Assembly (NCBI GenBank): GCA_050732935.1
Contig: JBOHRW010000100.1
Span: 1-37,394, forward strand
Length of the DNA: 37,394 bases
Direction: 5' to 3'
DNA from: DASRVA01 sp050732935
Lineage (GTDB): Bacteria > Gemmatimonadota > Gemmatimonadetes > JACCXV01 > JAHWKZ01
A model generated the notes under the pieces. The model did no database searches, was not told the DNA's origin, and saw nothing but the letters and a program-made list of their open reading frames with translations. Every line of letters starts with the position of its first letter. Position 1 is the first letter of the stretch. The position numbers and the translations under genes were made by a program. Shown here in pieces: positions 26,597-33,816 of this stretch.

Positions 26597-28666
26597 CTAC
26601 GAGTCGGACCGGTCGGTCTCCAGTCGCTCGATCTCCTGCCGCAGGCGATCCATCTCCGCCTCGAGAGCGCGAAGGCGCGCGCGGAGAGCGGTTGCCCTCT
26701 GCCCCGACAGCTGCTCCTCGAGCTCTGCTTGCCGTTCCACCACGCGCTCCTCGAGGCGGTGGACCTGGAACTCGGCCAGGGCCTCCGGGGCCCAGTCGGG
26801 AGCCAACCGGATCCCCTCGCCTGACTCGTCGGCCTTGCGGATGCGCTCGATCATCCCCTCGAGCCACTCCCGGCCGGCAGCGTCGAAACCGTGCGGCCGG
26901 CCGTCCACCTCGTAGTCGAAGCCGAGCTCGCCCTCGGGCCCGGGCTCGACGACCAGCTTCCGCTCGGGCGATTGCCGCCGGTCATGGATCTCGACACGGC
27001 CCCCGGGCGAGATCGACGAGATCGTCCCATCCCCCCACTCCACCTCGCCCTCGATCCGGATCCGCAGGCCTTGGCCCGGAAGAAAGGCCGCCCAGGCCGC
27101 GCCGAGATTGCCGAGAGCGCGGAGGCGAAGCGTGTCGTGGGGAGAATCCCACCAGGTCCCGGGGGTTTCGAGGTGGAACTCGAAATCCTTCAGAAAATCC
27201 GACTCGAACTGAAACTCGAAGTCCTCGAGCGGCTCGAGGCTCCTCTCAAGGGTCTCCCCCAAGCGCTCCATTTCCTCGTGCAGCGCGCCGGGCGACCAGT
27301 CGAAGGCGAACCAGGGCTCCTCGTCGTCCTCGCGAAAGACGTACTCGCGAACTCGATCGGATCGCTCCAGCGTGTCCGGGGGGCTCGCTTTCGTCGCCAC
27401 GGGCGGTGCCTGGGCGGCGTCCGTCGACGGCGCCACCGGTCGCGCCGCCACGAGAGAAGGCGGGCTCGCCCGGTCGGGCCGGGCCACCGCCTCGGGCTGG
27501 GTGGGGGCCGGGTCGCCCTCGGCCGGGCGCACGGCGGGCCCACCGCACGCGATCGCCGCCACCAGCCCCAGCGCGCTCAGGGCGCCCGCCCGCCACGATC
27601 CACGCGCGGAACTCGGGTTCGGGCCGATGAGTCGCTCGACCCGGCGCTCCAGACCCTTCCCGGGCTCGGCCATACCGGCCGTCTCCGCCATCCTCACGCT
27701 ACGCATCCAGCCCGCCACCTCCACGAGGCACCTCGCCAGCGCGTGGCGCTCACCGGTGAGTCGCGCCGCCCAGGCGTCGCACTCCTCCTCCGCGGCCGAC
27801 CGCAGCTCGCGCCGTCCGATGCGATGGAGCGGCTGGAAGAACAGCAGGCTTTCCAGAGTCGCGGCGATCTCGATCCAGAGCGGATCGCGGCGCTCGAGGT
27901 GCGCCAGCTCGTGCGCGAGAAGGGCGCGGAGCGCCCCCCGATCGAGCTCCCCGAGCGCCCGGTCGGGCACGCAGATCTCGTTTCCGTGAAGCGCGACCGG
28001 ACTGGTCACCGCGCCGGTCGCGGTCAGGCTGACCCGGCGTCCCGCGTTAGCCTTCTGGAGCAGCTCGTCGAGCGCCTCCCGGGCCGGGCCGCCGGTAATC
28101 TCGCGACGCCGGCCGAGCCGGCGGGCGAAGCGCCGCCGCCGGACCGCGTGGCGCAGGAGGAGCGCCGCACCCAGCGCGAGCCAGAGGACGAGGGCCGCCC
28201 ACCGCCACCCGGGCAGCGTGATGGCGGCCATTCCCCCGGAGCCGGTCGCCTTGGCGCTCGATCGGTCGGCCAGGGCGGTGAGGGGCGGCGCGCCGGGTCC
28301 CACCCCCTCGATCTCCCGGACCACGATGCCAAAGTCTCCGCTCGGGATCGAGGGCGGAACGAGGTGGGCAACCGTCATCCGCTCGGCCGCCACGACCCGA
28401 TCCGCGGACGACCGCCCCGGCTCCGGCGTGGCGACGACGGAGGTGTCTCGCGGCACGTTGAGCTCGATTCCAACACGGCCGAAGGGGGCGGCCACCTGGA
28501 GGGTGGCGGTCAAAAGGGCGCCGGTCGTGGCGATCTTCCAGATGGCGTCGCGGGCGGTGCTGGCCGCGAGCGGCCCCCGCCGGGTCGCCACCCAGGCGGC
28601 CCCGATCAACAGCGTGCTGTGGAGGGCATAGGTGGCGAGCCAGCTCAGCAGGATCTCACCGCTCAT
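26597..28666 (-). CDS. M56 family (BlaR1/MecR1-like) membrane metalloprotease
   Basis: A 689-residue protein. N-terminal helices (ILLSWLATYALHSTLLIGAAWV), a central helix near 170, and the zincin motif LLAHELAHLERRDPLW (about residue 250) followed by EEECDAWAA, as in BlaR1/MecR1 peptidase M56. A later hydrophobic stretch, ALSALGLVAAIACGG, may be another anchor. The ~310-residue C-terminus is acidic and ends in a long coiled coil (ERQAELEEQ to EIERLETDRSDS); there is no penicillin-binding sensor domain. In such pairs the protease inactivates the BlaI-type repressor on a signal. It follows blaI with an 11-bp overlap, so the two form a sensor/repressor unit whose signal is unknown here. Confidence 0.85.
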   Translation of the reverse strand: MSGEILLSWLATYALHSTLLIGAAWVATRRGPLAASTARDAIWKIATTGALLTATLQVAAPFGRVGIELNVPRDTSVVATPEPGRSSADRVVAAERMTVAHLVPPSIPSGDFGIVVREIEGVGPGAPPLTALADRSSAKATGSGGMAAITLPGWRWAALVLWLALGAALLLRHAVRRRRFARRLGRRREITGGPAREALDELLQKANAGRRVSLTATGAVTSPVALHGNEICVPDRALGELDRGALRALLAHELAHLERRDPLWIEIAATLESLLFFQPLHRIGRRELRSAAEEECDAWAARLTGERHALARCLVEVAGWMRSVRMAETAGMAEPGKGLERRVERLIGPNPSSARGSWRAGALSALGLVAAIACGGPAVRPAEGDPAPTQPEAVARPDRASPPSLVAARPVAPSTDAAQAPPVATKASPPDTLERSDRVREYVFREDDEEPWFAFDWSPGALHEEMERLGETLERSLEPLEDFEFQFESDFLKDFEFHLETPGTWWDSPHDTLRLRALGNLGAAWAAFLPGQGLRIRIEGEVEWGDGTISSISPGGRVEIHDRRQSPERKLVVEPGPEGELGFDYEVDGRPHGFDAAGREWLEGMIERIRKADESGEGIRLAPDWAPEALAEFQVHRLEERVVERQAELEEQLSGQRATALRARLRALEAEMDRLRQEIERLETDRSDS

Positions 28667-29060
28667 CGTCCGCCTCCCGTTCGATCGCCCGATCGATCAT
28701 CGCGCGGAGCTCCTCCAGATCCACCTCCTGGATCTCCGCCTCGCTGACCAGATGGCTCACCAGAGCCGCGGGATCGCCATCGAACAGCGCCCCCACCAGG
28801 CCGGCCACCATCGATTCGCGGATCGCCGCCTCGGACACCTGGGGCCGGTAGACATACTGCCGCCCCCGACGCCGGCGCGTGACGACCGCCTGCCTCTCCA
28901 GCCGGGCGAGGAGCGTGGCCACGGTGGTGGGAGCCAGGTCGCGCTCCCGGATCTCGTCCCGGACCTCGGCGGCGGTGGCCTCTCCCCGTTTCCAGAGCAC
29001 CCGCATCAGATCGAGCTGGAGGTCGGTCAGCCGGGTTTTCGTCATGGGACTCACTCGCAT
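28656..29060 (-). CDS. BlaI/MecI-family transcriptional repressor
   Basis: A winged-helix repressor of up to 134 residues. LTDLQLDLMRVLWKRGEATAAEVRDEI and LAPTTVATLLARLERQAVVTRRRRGRQYVYRP are the DNA-binding domain; the C-terminal helices dimerise. It should bind the TACA-N2-TGTA site in its own promoter and be cleaved through the adjacent M56 protease. The start is not settled: ATG 29060 has AGGAAGG too close, GTG 29054 has it at ideal spacing, and ATG 29045 gives the N-terminus MTKTRLTDLQ usual in the family. The end overlaps the protease gene by 11 bp. Confidence 0.9.
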   Translation of the reverse strand: MRVSPMTKTRLTDLQLDLMRVLWKRGEATAAEVRDEIRERDLAPTTVATLLARLERQAVVTRRRRGRQYVYRPQVSEAAIRESMVAGLVGALFDGDPAALVSHLVSEAEIQEVDLEELRAMIDRAIEREADDER

Positions 29061-29132
29061 CCTTCCTCAGGTCGAAGGGAGAGCACGGACGACGAGCATC
29101 CCGCGCCCTCGTCCCGACACCACCCATCGTTG

Positions 29133-29162
29133 ATACTACTACACCTGTAGAAGCGATGTCAA
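29133..29162 (-). promoter_or_regulatory. BlaI-repressible promoter with operator in the -35/-10 spacer
   Basis: Minus-strand -35 TTGACA (29162-29157, full consensus) and -10 TAGTAT (29138-29133) are 18 bp apart. The spacer holds the palindrome CTACA-GG-TGTAG (29150-29139), matching the TACA/TGTA half-sites of BlaI/MecI operators. The -35 overlaps the stop codon of the upstream kinase gene. Confidence 0.75.
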
Positions 29163-31000
29163 GAGCGCTCGATCTCGAGGACCACGACCCCCCCTCGCGC
29201 GTGCGTGAGGGCTTGCTGCACCCGCCAGGGATCTTCGATCGCCCCGGGAAGGCTCTCGAGGAGATCCACCGCCGCCCGGTAGTGCTGGAGGGACTCCCCG
29301 GGATCCACCATCTCGGGCCAGCGGGGATCGGCCAGCAGATCGGCCACGGCGAGGTGGGCGGTGGCCGCCGAGAGCGCGGCCTCGGCGCTGGCGGGCCGGG
29401 CCTTCCGGAGCCTCAGCGACGCGGCGAGCGCCAGACGAGCCTCCCCGACGGCGCCGGCACCGTCATCCCGCAGGATCGCCAGCTCGGCCAGCTTTCTGTG
29501 TCCCAATGCGATCGGGGCGAGATACTCCTCGTTCTGCTCGGACTCCCGGGCCAGCCCTTCGAGCATGGTCAGCGCGCGGCGCAATGCCTCGTCGCGAACC
29601 GGATCTGAGCCCGGGAGTCGCGCCATATCCGCGTCCAGGTCACCCACCAGCGCCGAGGCCAGCGTCCGGATCTCGTCGGCGCGGCGCTCCGCCACCGCCA
29701 CTGCGCTCGCCGCCTGCCCGGCCTGCCAGCGAGCCGCGCCGAACCCGGCCGCCATCGACAGCACCATCAGGATCGCCGAGATCACGCTCGGCCAGTGCCG
29801 GCGGGCGAACTTGCCGAAGCGGTAGCCGACGGTCGGCGACCGGGCGCTCACCGGATGTCCGTCGAGGTGGAGCCGGATGTCGTCGGCGAACCGATCGGCG
29901 GAACCGTAGCGCCGTTCCGGCTCCTTCCTGAGGGCCATCAGCACGATGTTGTCGAGATCGCCCGACAGACGCCGCCGCAGCCGATCGGGCGTCATCCCGC
30001 GTCGGAAGGCGAGCTCGACGGGATCCGGGTCATCTTCGTCACGGGACGGGGACGAGACCGTCAGGCTGGGCCTCACCGGAACCCGTCGTTCCAGGGTCTG
30101 CTCCACCTTCGAGGGGGCCTGCCCGGTGAGATGGTAGGGCCGGCGTCCGGTGAGCAGATGGTAGAGGATGACCCCCAGCGAGTAGACGTCGCTGGCGGTC
30201 GTGACAGGGTCGCCGCGGATGTGCTCGGGGCTCGCGTAGTCCGGGGTCAACGCGCGCATCGTCGTCATCGTCAGCTCGGCCTCGTCCGCGGACAGCGGAT
30301 CCAGGACCTTGGCGATCCCGAAGTCGAGGAGCTTCGGCGTGCCGTCGATGGTGACCAGGATGTTCGAGGGCTTGAGGTCGCGGTGCACGACCAGGCTCTG
30401 GTGGGCGGACTGGACCGCCGAGCAGACGGTCAGGAAGAGCTCCAGTCGTTGTTCGATCGAAAGCCGCTGCTCGTCGGCGTAGCGGTCGATCCGTCGCCCC
30501 TCGATGAACTCCATGACAAAATAGGAAAGGCCCTCGTGGGTCGTCCCCCCGTCGAGGAGACGCGCGATGTTGGGATGATCGAGCCGCGCCAGGATCTGTC
30601 GCTCGGCCCGGAAGCGGTTGAGGATCGTGCTCCGGCCAAAACCGAGCGGCAGGATCTTTATCGCCACGACCTGGTCGAACTCGCCCTCGACACGCGCGGC
30701 CCGGTAAACGGCTCCCATGCCACCCCGGCCGATCTCCTCATCGAGCACGTAGGGGCCGATACGCCGGCCGGTCATCGAAGACTCCGGCCCCTCCCCGGGA
30801 ACCTCGGCCAGGACCTGGAGCGCGGGCACGTCGAGGAGGGTGTCGGTGGTCTCGTGGGCCGCCAGCAGGTCCAGCACCTCGCGCCGAAGCGTCTCGTCCC
30901 CCTGGGAGCCCGCGGCGATGAAGCCCAGCCTCTCGCCCGGGTCCTGCTCCAGGGCCTCGTCGAAGAGCGCCCGGACTCGATCCCACCGGTCCTGGACCAT
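29159..31000 (-). CDS. transmembrane Ser/Thr protein kinase
   Basis: A 613-residue Hanks-type kinase. After a ~75-residue head (RWDRVRALFDEALEQDPGER) the kinase domain shows GRGGMGAVYRA, the lysine in VVAIKILPL, HRDLKPSNILV, DFGIAKV, an activation loop with TPDYASPEHIRG and SDVYSLGVILYHLLTG. One membrane helix (WPSVISAILMVLSMAAGFGAA) follows at about 400, then an Ala-rich, TPR-like helical extracytoplasmic region. Its ATG overlaps the stop of the ECF sigma gene by one base (TGATG). Such sigma-kinase pairs are common in Acidobacteriota, Planctomycetota and Gemmatimonadota, where the kinase may control the sigma factor or share its regulon. Targets cannot be read from the sequence. Confidence 0.93.
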   Translation of the reverse strand: MVQDRWDRVRALFDEALEQDPGERLGFIAAGSQGDETLRREVLDLLAAHETTDTLLDVPALQVLAEVPGEGPESSMTGRRIGPYVLDEEIGRGGMGAVYRAARVEGEFDQVVAIKILPLGFGRSTILNRFRAERQILARLDHPNIARLLDGGTTHEGLSYFVMEFIEGRRIDRYADEQRLSIEQRLELFLTVCSAVQSAHQSLVVHRDLKPSNILVTIDGTPKLLDFGIAKVLDPLSADEAELTMTTMRALTPDYASPEHIRGDPVTTASDVYSLGVILYHLLTGRRPYHLTGQAPSKVEQTLERRVPVRPSLTVSSPSRDEDDPDPVELAFRRGMTPDRLRRRLSGDLDNIVLMALRKEPERRYGSADRFADDIRLHLDGHPVSARSPTVGYRFGKFARRHWPSVISAILMVLSMAAGFGAARWQAGQAASAVAVAERRADEIRTLASALVGDLDADMARLPGSDPVRDEALRRALTMLEGLARESEQNEEYLAPIALGHRKLAELAILRDDGAGAVGEARLALAASLRLRKARPASAEAALSAATAHLAVADLLADPRWPEMVDPGESLQHYRAAVDLLESLPGAIEDPWRVQQALTHARGGVVVLEIERS

Positions 31001-31560
31001 CACTCCTTCGGGCTCAGCTCGTGCAGAAGCCACGCGCGCGCGAACCGCCAGTCGCGCTTCACGGTGGCCGTGGACACATCCAGCACCTCGGCGATCTCCT
31101 CGACGGCGAGGCCGCCGAAGAAGCGCAGCTCGACGACCGAGCTCTGCCGCTCGTCGATCCCGGCCAGCCGGGCCATGGCTTCGTCGAGGGCGACCAGGTC
31201 CAGCGGGCGCGGCTCGCTGAAGGCCAGCCCCTCGACCAGCGTGACCTTGTTGCCCCCGCCCCGCTTGGCCGCCTTGCGCCGCCGCGCGTGGTCGACCAGG
31301 ATCCGGCGCATGGTGCGCGCAGCGACCGCCAGGAAGTGGGCGCGGGTCTGCCAATCGACCCGGTCCGTGTCGACCAACCGCAGGAAGGCCTCGTGGACGA
31401 GGGCCGTCGGTTGCAGGGTGTGGTCCGCCGGCTCGTTTCGCATGTACCGGCCGGCCAGCGCCCGGAGGTCATCATAGATGAGCGGAACGAGCCTCTCGGC
31501 CGCGTTCTCCTTCCCGTCGCGGATCGCCAGGAGGAGCCGCGTCGTGTCCTCTCTCGACAT
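31000..31560 (-). CDS. ECF-type RNA polymerase sigma factor (TIGR02999-like)
   Basis: A 186-residue sigma-70-like factor. Region 2: RLVPLIYDDLRALAGRYM ... HTLQPTALVHEAFLRLVD ... WQTRAHFLAVAARTMRRILVDHARRRKAAKRGG, the basic block typical of the group mapped to TIGR02999. Region 4: SSVVELRFFGGLAVEEIAEVLDVSTATVKRDWRFARAWL. ATG 31560 (MSREDTTRLL) is preferred because homologues begin with this helix and GGGAGG lies upstream; upstream starts at 31581 and 31611 remain possible. No anti-sigma gene is adjacent; the coupled kinase is the likely controller. Confidence 0.9.
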   Translation of the reverse strand: MSREDTTRLLLAIRDGKENAAERLVPLIYDDLRALAGRYMRNEPADHTLQPTALVHEAFLRLVDTDRVDWQTRAHFLAVAARTMRRILVDHARRRKAAKRGGGNKVTLVEGLAFSEPRPLDLVALDEAMARLAGIDERQSSVVELRFFGGLAVEEIAEVLDVSTATVKRDWRFARAWLLHELSPKE

Positions 31561-31642
31561 GGGTACTCGTACCTCCCGCATGAGGCTCGGCGCAAAGCCT
31601 CTCGAATGCAAGCCCCGCGCCGCCGGAGCCCGACGGAACCCG

Positions 31643-33061
31643 TCATGAAGAGGCGCGTCGCGCCGCCTCTCTTCCCCGAGGCGCGAGAGTCACTCGTAGT
31701 CCCCGGGGGCGCAGCGTCATGGTGGGCCACGGAGCCACGGAAGTCCCGGCGGGAAGAACGAAGCGGTAGCGGCGCGCGATCATGGCGAGCGCGAGCACCA
31801 GCTCCATCATCCCGAAGAACGCGCCGATGCAGACTCGCGGACCTCCCCCGAACGGGAAATAGCTGAATCGCGGGAGCTCCCGCTCGAGGGACCCGTCCAG
31901 CCAGCGCTCCGGCACGAAGCGCTCGGGATCGGCGAAAAAGCACACGTCCCGGTGGGTGACCCACTGTGACATGAGGACCAGCGATCCGGCATTGACGCAG
32001 TGCCCGCCGATGTCCACATCCTCCACCGCTTCGCGACTGAGGATCCAGGCGGGGGGGTAGAGGCGCAGCGTTTCCTTGACGACCGCGTCCAGGTATCGGA
32101 GCCGCCTCAGGTCGTTCGCCGCGGGTCGCCCGTCCCCGAGAACCCGGTCCGCCTCCTCCGCCGCTGCGGCTGCCGCAGGTGGGTGCGTGGCCAGGAGGTA
32201 CCAGGCCCAGGCCAGACCGAGAGACGGAGTATCGAACCCGCCGATGAACAGGGTCACAGCCTCGTCCCGCAGTTGTCGATCGCCCATGCCGTTGCCGCTT
32301 TCGTCGCGCGCCTCCATCAGCATCGACAGAAGGTCGAGAGGGGCGTCGGCATCATGCGTGGTCGAGCCGATGGCTTGTCGGCGCTGCCGGACCAGCTCGA
32401 ACACGAACCGGTCGATCCGCGAGACCCCCTGGACATAGCGAAGACCGGCTCCCTCCGGGATCCACACCGGGAGGATGCGGGCCATGCCGCGCCGGTTCAC
32501 GTAGCGGGACATCGCCGCATCGATCGCCTCGCCGATCTCCTCGGCTCGAGACCCGACGTCGGCGCCAAAGAGCGCCTTCGCGACGATCGCGATCATCATG
32601 CGCCTGAGGTGGGAGTGGATGTCGAGATCGCTGCCGCTTTCCCATCCTGACAGGGCGCGTTCCGTCTCGGCGCCGATCGTCTCCGCGTAGGCCGCGATCC
32701 GCTCGCGGTGAAAAGCGGGCTGGGCGAGCCGGCGCTGCGCCAACCATGACTCGCCTTCATTGAGCAGCAACCCGTTCCCGAGAAGCCGGCTCTGGGCGCG
32801 CAGGACCCGCGCCTTGATGAAGCTCCGCCGCCTCGTGACCAGCACCTCCTGCAGCAGCTCCGGGTCGTTGAGTAGATAGGCCGTCGTACGGCCGAAACGG
32901 ATCTTCGCGAAGGGTCCGTATCGTCGCGCCGTGTCGCTCAGGAACCCAAGGGGGTCGCGCCTGAAGTCCCGCAGGTGGCCGATAAGCACGCGCCCGCTTG
33001 GCACGGACACCAAGTGCGGGCCGGCGTGACGAACTGCCTGAAGGACAGGAGCGCGAGTCAC
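31643..33061 (-). CDS. cytochrome P450
   Basis: A 472-residue P450 starting at GTG 33061 (MTRAPVLQAVRHAGPHLVSV). Oxygen-binding helix I motif IGGFDTPSLGLAW (about residue 272), ExxR in KETLRLYPPAWILSRE, PERF/W region FADPERFVPERW, and heme loop FPFGGGPRVCIG with the Cys ligand at about 408. GHLRDFRRDPLGFLSDTARRYG near the N-terminus is as in CYP102/CYP4-like bacterial families. No signal or membrane anchor is evident. The GTG overlaps the stop of the GNAT-like gene as GTGA, so it is co-translated with that gene and the arsenic methyltransferase upstream. The substrate is unknown; oxidation of a methylated or acylated product of the same operon is a guess. Confidence 0.93.
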   Translation of the reverse strand: MTRAPVLQAVRHAGPHLVSVPSGRVLIGHLRDFRRDPLGFLSDTARRYGPFAKIRFGRTTAYLLNDPELLQEVLVTRRRSFIKARVLRAQSRLLGNGLLLNEGESWLAQRRLAQPAFHRERIAAYAETIGAETERALSGWESGSDLDIHSHLRRMMIAIVAKALFGADVGSRAEEIGEAIDAAMSRYVNRRGMARILPVWIPEGAGLRYVQGVSRIDRFVFELVRQRRQAIGSTTHDADAPLDLLSMLMEARDESGNGMGDRQLRDEAVTLFIGGFDTPSLGLAWAWYLLATHPPAAAAAAEEADRVLGDGRPAANDLRRLRYLDAVVKETLRLYPPAWILSREAVEDVDIGGHCVNAGSLVLMSQWVTHRDVCFFADPERFVPERWLDGSLERELPRFSYFPFGGGPRVCIGAFFGMMELVLALAMIARRYRFVLPAGTSVAPWPTMTLRPRGLRVTLAPRGREAARRASS

Positions 33062-33816
33062 GCGAGCGCCGGGAGAGCCCCGCCCTCGACGGCGAACGCG
33101 CGGTACCGCCGCCATGGACCGAGGCGAAGGAGATCGTACCGCCCGATCGTTTCCATTCCCGAACGGGTGAGGATCAGCCAGACCCCGTAATTCTCCGCTG
33201 CCACGACGGCCACGCCGCGAATGAGGCCCTCGCGCTGATTGGTGACGCTGGCGAAGGAGTTTCGCGCCATGTACAGACCGTGGCCGCGGCATCCCGGGAC
33301 GGTGTGGGAATCGTAGTAGTAGATGTCACCCGGCTCGAGGTCCAGTGAGCAATGCAAGTACGGCACTTCGACCCGTCCCGTCGCTCCCCAGCACGCATCC
33401 ACGATCTCGCCCCGTCGCAGCGCGATATAGCAACGATCCCCGCGGGCGAACCGGCGGTTGATCTCCATGGCTGGTGTCGCCGGTCGGAACCGCCGATAGA
33501 GCGCGACGTCCTCCGGTTCGAGCACCCCAAACTCGACGTCGACGTTGGCGCGGTACTTCGGAATTCGACGACCGATCAAGGGGTAGGTGAGGAAGAACAC
33601 GCGCCTGTACACGGTGGTCAGCCCCCGCGCGGCGAGCGACGACAGAAGCTCCCTCCGCCCCCGGTCGGATCGATCGCGGAAACGAAGGCGACCCGCCGGT
33701 CGAAGGAGTAGCGAATCAGGCGGGACGGTCCGGACCGCGTACGGGATCGGGGCTGCGACCCGAGTCGTCTGCTCGGAACCACCCGTCTCGACGGCGTCCG
33801 GTTCACGAGGTCTCAC
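33058..33816 (-). CDS. GNAT-like acyltransferase of unknown substrate
   Basis: A 252-residue protein from GTG 33816. The C-terminal half has an acetyltransferase-like core: DIYYYDSHTVPGCRGHGLYMARN, where RGHGLY fits the GNAT acyl-CoA pyrophosphate loop (R/Q-x-x-G-x-G/A), then RGVAVVAAENYGVWLILTRSGMETIGRYDLLRLG, resembling the terminal GNAT strands. The N-terminal 60 residues are disordered-looking. The GTG overlaps the methyltransferase's final stop by 4 bp (GTGA), a geometry that makes sense only if the methyltransferase is translated past its internal TGA. It overlaps the P450 start the same way. Known arsenic-linked GNATs (ArsN types) exist, but this sequence is not obviously one. The substrate is open. 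Confidence 0.65.
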   Translation of the reverse strand: MRPREPDAVETGGSEQTTRVAAPIPYAVRTVPPDSLLLRPAGRLRFRDRSDRGRRELLSSLAARGLTTVYRRVFFLTYPLIGRRIPKYRANVDVEFGVLEPEDVALYRRFRPATPAMEINRRFARGDRCYIALRRGEIVDACWGATGRVEVPYLHCSLDLEPGDIYYYDSHTVPGCRGHGLYMARNSFASVTNQREGLIRGVAVVAAENYGVWLILTRSGMETIGRYDLLRLGPWRRYRAFAVEGGALPALA

